In this document: one piece after another, positions 35,808 through 46,494 of the stretch
Layout of the letters: each line of letters begins with the position of its first letter
Numbering within the stretch: the first letter of the stretch is position 1
Assembly: GCA_037178855.1 (NCBI GenBank)
Contig: JASJZC010000001.1
Coordinates: forward strand, 8,866,001-8,930,000
DNA length: 64,000 bases
Direction: 5' to 3'
Origin: Oscheius sp. JU75
Taxonomy: Eukaryota; Nematoda; Chromadorea; Rhabditida; Rhabditidae
Position numbers and translations under genes: made by a program
The notes under the pieces: model-generated
Databases searched by the model: none
What the model saw: the letters and a program-made list of their open reading frames with translations, nothing else
Told to the model about the DNA's origin: nothing

Positions 35808-35967
35808 GAGAGGGTCCGACTTGCTAGCAGAGGGATCTGAAATAATTCTCAATTAATAAAGGCCTGTATTAGAGAGAAGGCAGAGAAAATGACGTGCTTG
35901 TTTAGCCCCAACGAGGGATTTGCTACGGGGGAAGTGTTTGTTTGCGTTTTCGAGTTGGAGACACACC

Positions 35968-38613
35968 GGCCTCCTCGGAACAGGGACAAGGATCAGACTG
36001 GGGGTTCGCAGAACCGAACCAAGCTTCGAGTTCAATGCCGATAGTGAATGGACGCGGTAAACATGCGCAACATCAGATTATCGGGCCGATGAATTCCTAA
36101 TTATCAGATTGCAAGCGAGATCTGACCTTCAACTTTGTACTGGAAGCAACGAAGCTCACTATAGCTAGTATGAACATAGAAAGGTTTGGGTTAAAACAGT
36201 ATCATTATCAGAGGAAACTAAAAATCTTATGCAAAAATCTTATTTGATGCAGGCGTCTCCCAAGAACAGTACAGGCTACAAAAATATCTCCAAGACCCGG
36301 TACGCTACTGAAGACGTAGTGCAAATTGTTCGATAGTTCGGTTCAGAGTTCGAAATGGATATATTAGGATTTGACCTGGAAAATAAGGAGAGTCGATATG
36401 AAAGAACGCGGAATAGCAAGGAGAAAATTAATAGAGATACACTTTCTTTTGGAAGAAGGCAGTTGTTTTCAATTTTGCACTTTTCTCCATCATTACCAGC
36501 GAAAATATTGCTCGTTGGAAGTTCTGCTTCAGACCAAATAAATAATCATATTTAGCTTCTGACTGAAAAACGGGGTGCTGAAGATCGCTAAAAAAAAATG
36601 CAGTACACTCTGTTCAGACCGTCTCCACTTAAAGGACATTCTACTTGCCCAATTTCCTCCATTTTCAATCGAGTTCAATGGCTAATCAGTTTAAAAGAGG
36701 GAGGTGGGGTGAAAATGCTGTCTGGACGGATCTCTGAAAGTTTCAGAACCAAAAAGACAGAATGATCATTAGTTCAGCTCAACTGTATTGTATCTCGAAC
36801 TACGAGGTCAAAACTGGAATGTAAAAATAACCAAAAAGTCTTTGGTCAGGGATCCTGAACTTCAATTTTGGGCAAAGACGCTATCAGGCTGACTAGCGGC
36901 TCCTAGGAAAGAGACAACAGGATTATGAGGGTCCCAACTTCCCCTCGAATAAGTTCTAAACAACCCAAACAGCTGCTGGTCGAAAGAGCGAAAGACAGAC
37001 CAAAGAAGCGGCGACACAAAACTGATAGCCAGTGTCAATTGGGTCAGCCGGCCGTTACATTACGGGCCCACGGGAAAAAAGGTCACAGCTGGAGTTCTTT
37101 CTGCGCGAATGATAACGGGTAACATATGTATTTACACGCGCAAATGAGAGGACTGGACCGGAAGAGGCCTCGTGTTTGTTCTGACTAAATATAGTTTACT
37201 TCTAGGTGGAAAGAGACACATCTAGAAATGCTTAATGGGAAGAAGAAGACTGGTCAGTCGAGAGCCATTATCACGCGCCATAACCGGGATAGCAACAGTG
37301 CCATTTGGACAGAGAGAGACAGAGAAAGAGAGAGAGAGAGAGAGACAGCTTTCGGCGCGAAACTGACGAGATCAGTCATAATCATTTTGATTAGTTCGGG
37401 ATGAAAAGCTTGTTCCTGTTTGTTTAGATTGGTAGTTTTTAAATCTGGTTGTGAACCCAATAACTTCTGGTCAATACCAAGGTTATTCTAAGAAAAAAAG
37501 GTCCCAAGCAAGAAGGGTCTCTGTTCTCTGGTCAAATTGAAGCTTATAAGAGAAAGATATGTGGAATTACGAAGCTTGATACAATTTATGAAACCCCAAG
37601 AAGCCTTAATCGCTATACAGAACGGCTGTGACAAATTGATATTTGCTAACAGTTTAGCAGTCTGATTGGTATATGTGAGCATGACGAATGTCGGACAAAT
37701 TGACTGAAAAAGATGGCATGTTCTGAGAAGAAAGGCTCGGCATGAACAGCCATTCCTGAGAGGTCGGAGCAGGCTTACAAAAAGGGCAAACAAGCCAGCT
37801 ACCGGCCCTTTGCAAGAAGTCTCTCTCCCTGCTCTAGACTTATTCACTTTTTACAAATACTCTATATCTGAAAGTTCGGAATCAGGCTGCAGATAAACAG
37901 TTCCACATTGGTTACGGGAGAAAAATAAAGACATAGCAGAAAGACGACTGGATTCTGAACGAAATCATGTTGTTCTGGTGATCGAGCTTGACCTGGGAAC
38001 CGATCTGTAGTCGGATTGAGGTCGTGGTCTGAAAGAGTGATAGTCAACACTCGGTGTGAGAACCGGGAGCCTAATCCTCTCTATCTCTCTTTCCAACAAA
38101 CTACTAATCAAATAGTGTTCAGAAGAGAGGAAGAGGAAACAAGGTCAAAGAGACAGACACAGAGACTATTTGGGCAAATAAACCCTATCTACAAGGTCGA
38201 CCGAATTTTTTTTCTAGTGTTTGTTCACGGTCTGAAACAGTAGACTTATTCTGTCGTTCTTCCGTATCTCTTGCCCCCTGGTCTCCTCGTCAAACTGTCG
38301 TCCTGTCAATTGGCTCTTTGGGCACATGTCAACTCGTATCCTGGATAATACTTGGCAGTTTGTAGCCTTTTCTGTTAAGTGTTGTTCCAGGTTAGAGTTG
38401 ATATATCAAGCTAGGACAGTTCAAGTTACAAAACGAGCACCGACAGTGTGAGTCGCTCCTAAACCAGGAGCATATGCGCCTAGTCGTCTCTTCAAATTGG
38501 AATACGTTATGTACTGAATTTAAAAGACTTTATTACATTGCTAAACTCACAAATTCTTGAATAAATATGAAAGAGTAAAGCCGTGGTTAAGCCGCAGAGG
38601 ATAGAGATAAAGC
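35968..38613. other. Gene-poor spacer
   Basis: About 2.6 kb without a supportable gene on either strand. It contains a (GA)n run at 37311-37345 and a copy of a dispersed hairpin element at 38352-38490. Confidence 0.4.
38352..38490 (+). repeat. Dispersed hairpin-ended element, copy 1
   Basis: Begins GTTTGTAGCCTTTTCTGTTA, shared with 55594-55715, then diverged middle sequence, and ends with GAGTCGCTCCTAAACCAGGAGC, a degenerate hairpin matching the terminal hairpin of the other copy. Confidence 0.6.
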
Positions 38614-39851
38614 TCAATAGACCGGGGGCTTGTTCACAACGAGAACAGTCGGCTGATTCAGGGCACTTCTCTGTGAGAGGAGTCTCTTGAACCTATAGGA
38701 GACCTGTCCCTGCCACAGACTGTAGAGAAGGAACACGATCAGGAAAGTATAGATGCAGGTGCATTGCACGTAATACGAGCTTGTCTTCTCGGTGTGAAGG
38801 GCTGCAAAAGAGATTGAGGAACCCGTCTTGTAAACCCATCGCAAAGTGCCGAATTTGAGGCGGAACTCACTGTTAAACGCCCAATTGAGAACCATTATGA
38901 TGTAATAGGGCTTGAAGATGAAGTAGAAGCTGAAGATTAGGAGAGCGTAGCTGGCCAGCACCGAGTGAAAGCACTGAAATAGGTATAACCCACTCATACT
39001 GAGAAATAGTACTAGAAACTTCCTATACAACTGTAACCCTCTAAAGCTGTCATTTTCGTTCTCAAATGACAGAGCTACGGAGCTGACAAGTCTAATGTCT
39101 TGTTGGTATCTTTCCAGTCGTGTTGATGAGCACTAACTCATGAACTAACATTATCATAACGTTAATAATGGCTCTCGGTACCTCCGAGATCACTTTATAC
39201 ACTGTCTTTTCACTACTTCTGTCAAATACTTCCCTCTGCACAATCCTGCGACTTTTCCTAAAGCATGGCTAGATGTGAACCGTAATTCTCTTCAAATATT
39301 CTCCACATGTATGACTACATATCCTCATTGAATTTAAAAAACTGGAATCTTTTATGATACACGGACGACAATTTCAGTTCTCCCATAAGTTAAATAGTTA
39401 AAGTAGTCAAAACAAACTATGCATTCAATTAGAGTCTTTTGCAAATGGATTCTTTTCAAAACAGTAACTTCGGGGATTTAAAAGATTCCGGAACTACTAT
39501 GCAAAGTCGTCCGTGTATTATAATAGTACTAAAAAACGTTTAAAAAGTCCCACCGATACTGCAATAATAGGCCAGATGAGAAGACTCTTCCGGCTGATGA
39601 TGCCGGCCACCGTGGCCACCGTAATACTGGCTGGAATCAGTAGAACGAACATGGCTTTTCGGAACTTGAAATAGAGGACGACTACTAGAGCCAACAGGAC
39701 CAGAGTTCCGACTGTACACAGCAGATACATTCCATTCTTAATTGTTTATAGAAAACTAATAATAGACGCCTACCTGTAGATGGATAGATCCAAAAAGACA
39801 TCGGTCTGCATTCTTCCTCCTCTGTGTCGAGTCTTCCGAGTCTTTCCGCAT
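38614..39851 (-). CDS. Four-transmembrane nematode-type membrane protein
   Basis: Exons 39851-39774, 39736-39554, 38973-38871, 38801-38614 join exactly to 183 aa. The ATG directly follows CGTTTTAG, an ideal spliced-leader acceptor. After a charged leader (MRKDSEDSTQRRKNADRC) come four hydrophobic segments: LLCTVGTLVLLALVVVLYF, VLLIPASITVATVAGII, VLASYALLIFSFYFIF and YTFLIVFLLYSLW. A basic tail ends NKPPVY. The DRC, segment and NG pattern before helix 1, overall size and topology recall the nematode-expanded four-helix families annotated as domains of unknown function (DUF7027-like). Function unknown. The 580-bp second intron is long compared with its neighbours and a missed small exon is possible. 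Confidence 0.75.
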
Positions 39852-40044
39852 CTAAAACGTCAGTTAGAAGAGAGGACACGAAGTGAAGCGATTTGAAAAT
39901 GACATTCGCGGCACGCGAGGGACCAAGTGCAGCCGTCGCCAGATACTTATCCGACAGGTTTCAAGTCCTCCTAAGAGAATTGTCAAGAAAGGGGATACTT
40001 GAACTACTGAAAATGGACTATCGGAGGGTCGACAAAAAGTTTGA

Positions 40045-40120
40045 GAGAAGTTGGGATCGAACCCGCCCATTTTGTTCCAGAGTTAGGTGGTTGAAGAACT
40101 AACCTGCTAAGCCACGAGGG
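40045..40120 (-). repeat. tRNA-derived element with intact B box
   Basis: The minus strand reads CCCTCGTGGCTTAGCAGG (A-box-like) and about 40 bp later GGGCGGGTTCGATCCC, a perfect RNA polymerase III B box. The anticodon and acceptor arms do not pair properly, so it is a tRNA pseudogene or SINE head. Confidence 0.55.
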
Positions 40121-41269
40121 AAAAGCTGCGCTGCATTTTTTGATTATAGGTTAGGTGCGCCCTGTTAGTGGCTTCAGGCGGGGTTTTTGTATTCAGAAAA
40201 AATTTTATAGAACTTTCCACAAGATCCAAAATAAGAGATTCAGGAGAAAAACAGACTAATGTTCTGACACTAATGTTGACCCAGGAGTCATTCAGCTTTT
40301 TTGTACGAAATGATATGGAGATAGGGAAGCCATTGGAGAGACCCTTGGTCAATTTTTATTGTCCGGACTTTATAACAGTGGAAAATATCGGATGAAGGTG
40401 AGAGGGGCAGCGAAAACGATTCCGGCGAGGGCAAGAAAAACGTTGAAATCTGTGTGATGGACAGGCTATCACATTCTTAGGAGAGGGGAAAAGGAGGACA
40501 CTGTCATTCCATCGTCTTTTATTGGCTTTCACCTGGAGAAAGAGAGGGTCAGGAGGGACGAGACTATCTCTCAAAGACGGATTAGCCTAGAGAAAGAGAG
40601 AGACACCCTGCGAGTCAAATGACCCCGTTCTGTAGCAACTATTGTTAGAAATGGATGACCGGGGCTAGACTTTTGGGGGAGAAAATGTTAAGCACGCAGC
40701 CCGAAAAAAGAACAGGCTTTGTGTGGCTTTGATTAGCAAGGGGGACAGGAGGAGTGGGAGAGAGACTCATCCTCAAGAAGAAGCTGAAAGAAGGACGGAG
40801 GCGGAGAGGCTGAGATACAATCGCCAGGAAAAGATGCAAAACCAGCTGGGGGTAGATAAATGAAAAGGGCTTTGGGACACAAGGTCGAGCGGGATTCTTG
40901 CAATGTCTCAAATACAGTTTTACACAATCTGCGAAGAAGTCGAACGATACTAAAAGATGAAGATGTTATTTGTCTCGGAAGGAAAAGGCAGAATGACGTA
41001 GTCAGCTGGTTTCCTTTTGCCATACAGTCAACTGATATACAGTTGTGGATTTTATGTCTCTCTCTCAACTGGACTATCCTATTAGGAGGACTGGTAGAGA
41101 GTCTCCTTTTATGGTAGCCACACTGTTCTCATAAGTTGCGGTGTGGAAAGGTTTGTCACCAGTGAGAAAGAATGCAAACAGCCTAACAAATCAAGATTCG
41201 CTCTATTCGCCGTGCTTAGCTTATCAACTGTGACTGCCCAATTCAAGCTGCTAATAGAATTTGCTTAAG

Positions 41270-41362
41270 CCGGTCAGTTCCGAAAATATCCTACCAGACT
41301 GAAGTGTCAAACAGTTTGAGATATAAGGATCACTGGATTGCTCCGCCAGGTGCGTTAGCCAC
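41270..41362 (+). repeat. Probable copy 3 of the dispersed hairpin-ended element (partial)
   Basis: GTCAAACAGTTTGAGATATAAGG and, after it, CACTGGATTGCTCCGCCAGGTGCGTTAGCC parallel the 3' part of the 55594-55715 copy (GTCAAACAGTT, CACTGGGTCGCTCC, GAGCGTAAGC). The 5' part is absent or diverged. Confidence 0.4.
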
Positions 41363-42528
41363 ATGTTAATGTCAAGGCTCATCTTGGAAAACTATCACTG
41401 ACTCTTTGCGAAGGTTTCTGTCCAGTAGGTAGATAACAACCGAGATCTACTTTGAATCTAGGTCAGCACTAGATCTCTGCGTCTACTTAGGTAATTCACT
41501 AGGATAATTTTAAAGATGTACTGGCAAAGTTAAGGTAAGATGTGGAAGATTGAAATGATTCAAAGTGGACAGATTGAAAAGTTCAATGCTTCGAGACAGG
41601 TGTACAGAACAAAAAAGTTGGAACGACAGAAGACATAGACAAAAGATTAAAAAAAAGATCACGGTAGCAAGGACGAAAAACAGAGGAAAGCTTCTGGAAC
41701 TCACGTGACTGCAGATATACGACTGGCGTTTCTTGGACGAACAGTCGGCTACCATCTTCTAAATGCACATTTTAGACAGAAAGGCTGAGGCCTTGAGTAA
41801 GGGACTACTGACCACATGACAGAGTAAATACGTATTTGGAGGATAGACTACAAGAGACAGGGGAACCAGAGTCAGCCATGACTATTTGCCAAGGCTCATC
41901 CTAACATGGTCACCGCAGAAGTCTCATTGAGAGACGTTCCTAATAGCGACACTTTAAAAGGGGCAAGCTAACGAAACCATCTGTTCGAGAGAGAGACGGA
42001 CTGGTGGACAAGAAGGGAAACGCGGGGCAGCTGATTTCTAGTTTGCTAATTCACGCAATGAGAGAGATCGTCTTCGGTTTCGATCCACAGTGGGGGAGAA
42101 AGCTATCACCTTCTTGGTTTGTTGTCGAAGAGAGAGAATTGGATCAGTCGGCTGTACATTTGTAGCCAGGGAGAAACAGCAAATGAATTACAGACTTCAT
42201 GCTAGAATCTCGTCGTTCCGATCTCATTTTCGAATTCTGCTTGTATAAATACCTATATGACGCCAAAAATGAGTGAAAAGTCATGGTTTACAGAGCGCAG
42301 GAGCGTCTTCGGCTGGGAGATAGCCGTTTGAAGCTCAATTCGCCTAATTCTTGGGGTTTTCACGCAATTTGGTGACAAGTAGGTTTTTACTGCCTAGAAT
42401 ACGATAACACTAAGAGAAAGGTAAAAAGTTGCAGGGAAAATGGTGAAAAATGGAAAAAATTCTTCTTCACGCGCAAACGCCGAGCTTCAGGCATTCAAAC
42501 TGAGGTGCCGCTATTTTCTATAAATGGA

Positions 42529-42598
42529 CTATATCGCTCAGTCGCTTAGCGCTTCGACTACAGGATAAAAGGTATCGGGATCGATTCCCATATAAGTT
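42529..42598 (+). repeat. tRNA-derived element
   Basis: ATATCGCTCAGTCGCTTAGC, GCTTCGACTACA, then GGGATCGATTCCC (B box). The D arm and GTTAGCGC-TCGACTACA core match elements at 21590 and 49700. Arms are incomplete, so not a functional tRNA. Confidence 0.55.
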
Positions 42599-43002
42599 AT
42601 ATCGTTTTCTCTTTGTGTGAAATCTTTAAAAAAAGCTTCCAAAGGTTTTCTGTAGTAGTTATGTTCAACTCCTAAGGGTACGCTTCACACAGACTGCCTT
42701 CCTTTGTCTGGAAAGAGTCCTGACGATTCAAGTTTTGATCTATTTACGGGGAAGAAGACAAAAGTTTCAAGCTAAAGAGGCGTGTTTCTGTCTACCTCAA
42801 ACATCAATCAGATAAGTTGGAGTCCACTACTCCATTGGAGTTCCTACGCTCTTTCCCAGCCAATCAAAACATCTTACCCTTTACTTTGCAACTTCTTCCA
42901 TCGCATCTTGTCTCCACATCAAAGCCCCCTAACCGGTCTGCATATAAAATCTCGTCGTCTCTTTCGGCTGTCCCAACACGCGACTTTTTGTAAGCAACAC
43001 TT

Positions 43003-43131
43003 ATGTTCGTTCTGATGGACTGCTACGTAGGCTCTGAATCGGAAGTCTTCGCATCTTTTTGCACCTTTCTCCCCCGGATCCGATCCGAAGGAGAAGTGTC
43101 AAGAGCGATCCTGTTCTCTCTATGCAAATGA
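43003..43131 (+). CDS. Possible 42-residue ORF behind a TATA box
   Basis: ATG-to-TGA frame of 42 codons starting MFVLMDCYVGSE, with TATAAAAT about 57 bp upstream (near 42944). No known family. It lies between the end of the astacin gene and a spacer. Short frames like this arise by chance; only the TATA box makes it worth noting. Confidence 0.15.
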   Translation: MFVLMDCYVGSESEVFASFCTFLPRIRSEGEVSRAILFSLCK

Positions 43132-43174
43132 CCGATGGCTGTCAATTGAATTCAATCATTTATTAGCGCCCACT

Positions 43175-45461
43175 CTAGCCGAAGAAACCCCAGACTCTAT
43201 CGAAGAAGCCTCTCGAATGCCGAGGCTGTAAGGGAGGGGCCGCCCTAGACAACTCTTGACATGTACATTGGCAGAAATCCGTAAAGTAATTGCAGTCCAG
43301 ACGATTTCGTCTCGCCTGCCTTTGGCAGAAGATAGAGAAAATCTCCCGACACGCAGAGGGAGGCCCGACTGGAGTATAGGTCACGGCTGGAAGAACCGAC
43401 TCTACTTCTGGGACTACCGGCAATGAAGTTGGAGCTGGATTCTGAGACTTGTTTCGATCATTACTAGTCTAGAGAATCTTACGTTCGAGTCGATATCCTC
43501 TCCCATACATGTCTGACAGCCGTATAGAATACAGACTTTCTTGTAGTCGCTAGGGGAGGCGTCTTTCTGGTTACCGATCACCTTCTGAAATAGAAGGAAC
43601 CCTTGAAGAGTAGAAGACTGGGAAATTTAGACGTAATGCCAATACCATCTCGGCAGCCGTATAACAGTCATGATATATAGTTGTAAATGTGTTCCCCGTA
43701 CCGACTCGGTTTGTGTATAGACAAATCCAGCCAGCAGAGTACCTGTAAGTCTCCGGTTCACCGTCGCCAGGGCTTCTCATCCCCTGGTCATAGCAACTTG
43801 GCAGATTTTTATGTATTAATTTGATTTAAAAGTGTAAGACTCCATACCCCTCTTCGGCTCCTCTCACCTGATACTGTGGATCCTTGGTCTCCATACTTAT
43901 CCGTCCTTTTCTCGCAAATGCATCTTCCGCGTAGTGCATGACAGACTTGTAGTCGTAGGGAACCCCGTAAGTCGTGGATTCTTGAGAGGAGATCTTCTCG
44001 AATTGACTCATGTAAATGGGATCAATGTTCTCGTAGTGCACGGAGATAAAGTCGTCCTAAAAGATCGGAATTGAGGAAGCTGTGAGCAAGGACAGACCCT
44101 ATCGTATCTCATGTGCTCGTGCCAGAGTCCAATGGCGTGAAAGAGCTCGTGAACGACGATGTCTACTTCTACACATCTGGAAAAAAAATTTGGTATGTTT
44201 ACTAAATATAGTTCTATTGGATTTGCAGAGCCCCAACTCGCCCGTACTGTCTCGGAAAATGACTCTAGACTAGAACAGCGCGTTATTAGGCCCATTTACA
44301 GGCTCAATTTACAACTTTTTTGCTTAACGATGTTCTGCAAAGTTTTAGCTCTTGATCTTTTCAATAACTTTGCATCATTTCGCCAAAAAGTCATTTCCTA
44401 GACCAGCGCAGAGGGACCCAAGTGTGGCACCCGTATCATCTCGTGTTCCCCTAGAGAAACTCACGTTGCCATTTCATTAGCCTCCAACATCACAACATTC
44501 TTTCCGCTCATTCTTCCCACATTCGTGTAACATCTGAAATTTAGCCACTTGTACTCTCCTCATTCAGTCCTACCCCTCGTTTTGAGTGTTCTGAAGATCG
44601 ATATAGTCTCTCTCGAAAGTTCTCTTCCTGAATCGGATACACGTATTTGCTTCTATTCTTCCCATAGCGTCAGCTATGATACTTCTCTCCGAGGGATCTG
44701 AACGCTTTCTGTCAAGAAAAATATCCAGGGATTCGAACCATATCTCCCTGATATCATATAAGGAATTATGAAGTTTCCCGAAGAATCTCGAGTCTTGCTC
44801 CATTTCAATGGAGAATTCCGAGGCAAGACATTGTACATGACAGACTTACTCTTGGCTACCGTCCTCATCTGACTCATGTCGCTACCACCATCTTGTGAAA
44901 AAATGTTGATTCTCTGACCCTGAAAACGGGGAGGATCAGTTAGAGGAGTCAGCTGCACAAACAGAGTGATTCAGATTGTGTCTACCGAAAATGATGTGAC
45001 CTTTTTTGGGAAGCAGAAACGGCTTGTTTTTGGACCGGATTGCTGCTCTTTTACATTCTCAGTAGTGGAAAAGGAAAACAAAAATACACGGTGGGAGTCG
45101 AAAGTTATTCTAGCCTTTCATATCTTGGTATTATAGCTTTATTCTGTTTCCAACGAGGCCTTAATTTCAGAGAGATCACCTAATATGACATTTAAAGGAT
45201 GTAGGAGAGACACAAAAATATCTTGCTATAGCAATTTGAAAGAAAGACATCCTGACTTTATACAGACTACAAATGTGAATCAAGCACGCTCTATATTTAA
45301 GAAATTGAACTGGAAACGGTGGCAAAACGACTGTCAACGGGATAGGCAATGTGAACTCTCAATACCATCGAACTGAATTCCAAACCACTCACTCTGCAGA
45401 TGACTCCGCAAACCTGGAGAATACATACAAGACAGCTAACATAGCTGAACGATGAACGCAT
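43175..45461 (-). CDS. Secreted astacin-family zinc metalloprotease with Cys-rich C-terminus
   Basis: Nine exons: 45461-45393, 44919-44739, 44697-44574, 44533-44465, 44176-44098, 44056-43868, 43783-43646, 43584-43483, 43441-43175. All phases agree; 405 aa. The start follows TATCTTTCAGGGT, a spliced-leader-type acceptor, and gives a signal peptide (MRSSFSYVSCLVCILQVC). The catalytic domain runs from the KW...IPYMISGRY start through TCIRF, the zinc motif HELFHAIGLWHEHMR (His157, His161, His167; Glu158 catalytic) and Met-turn SVMHY (Met214) to KKVCILYGC. Astacins cleave extracellular matrix, cuticle or growth-factor substrates. An extra 46-residue exon (43646-43783) sits between DPQYQ and KVIGNQ, where other family members have no insertion. 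The tail has many cysteines (CREIFSIFC, DFCQCTC) but is not a clear ShK or EGF domain. Confidence 0.9.
44307..44350. repeat. Rearranged foldback element, copy D
   Basis: TTTACAACTTTTTTGC and GATGTTCTGCAAAGTTTTAG lie side by side in an intron of the astacin gene. They use the arm sequences of the 23491-23547 family in altered order. Confidence 0.35.
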
Positions 45462-46494
45462 ACCCTGAAAGATACTGTGCTGACGGTGAAAAAGAGACAA
45501 GACTGAGAGAGAGAAAGGTGTGATCAAATAAGGCCTCTGGCACCGCGGAAAGTCAGCTGTTTGCACAGACGAAAATCCATTCCAAAACAGCCGCCGCTCC
45601 TTGCCGTTAGAGATTTGCGGAATGGTGACGTCAGAAGCGGTATCTGAGGTATGAGAAAAGACCGGAAAGGTTGGAGGTGACAGTGCAAATCGGCAGAGCT
45701 TTGCATAAGTGACAGCAGAACCTGTTGTTTTTGGGGGACGGCGTGAATCAGCTGAGCAGAAGGTTTAAATGAAACAGATAGTGGTAACGATTAGAGGAAA
45801 TTAAAAAAGTCTATGCTAGATTTTGCTGCCACAGTTCATGTCTCTGTCGTTAATTCATCAGATCAAACACTCACAGCAGTTGTCGTCTATCATTCTTCCT
45901 TGAATGCTACGATATGTTTCTACGAGCTGCACCGCTCGTTGCTAGCCCTAAAATGTCAGTTCTTGCCAGCCAATGTCAGCTTGTGTCTGCTGGTGTCAAC
46001 TTCTGTCAAGCTCTGTCAGCTTTAGCCACTTCTAGTCAGCTAATGTTAGCTTCTGTCAATTTCTAACAGCCTATGTCAACCTTTGTCAGCTCATGTCAAC
46101 ATTTGTCCGCCTATGTCAACCACTGCTTATGTCAGCTTCAGTCAGCAAAAAAGCAGAGCTTTGGCGCGGGCTGCGCCCCCTGCAAGTGAGGCGACACATA
46201 GAGACGACAGTTTTTTAAAACCTTTAATAAGAAAGGCAATCCCACGGGCTACTAAAAATTCAAAAAGACTCAAGATGTTTTCCGCTCTCAACATGATCTC
46301 CTGCGATTTCTGCCGCCCGAGGAGACTGCATGTAATTCGATCCGGGACGGAGGAATCCCTCCTCACCCTCATAATTCGAGTAAGCGATGGATTGTCATGT
46401 CCGACGTGTCGGGGGCGTGTCACGTCTTCGAAGCCATTAAAGCGCTGCTCCTAAATGCGCTTCTCCAAGTCGTCAGCCTGATGAGTCCTTCCAC
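45462..46494. other. Divergent intergenic region between astacin and CUB genes
   Basis: Shared upstream region of the divergently transcribed astacin (minus) and four-CUB (plus) genes; holds a degenerate minisatellite at 45952-46146. No other gene seen. Confidence 0.5.
45952..46146 (+). repeat. Degenerate minisatellite of 11-12 bp units
   Basis: The motif TGTCAGCTTCTG and close variants (TGTCAACTTCTG, TGTCAGCTTTAG, TGTCAACCTTTG) repeats about 16 times over 195 bp with unit length drifting between 10 and 13 bp. Confidence 0.8.

Larger units (their letters stand above)
39852..43002. other. Gene-poor spacer with repeats
   Basis: About 3.1 kb with no gene I can support. It contains tRNA-derived elements at 40045-40120 and 42529-42598 and a likely third copy of the hairpin-ended element at 41270-41362. 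Confidence 0.4.
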
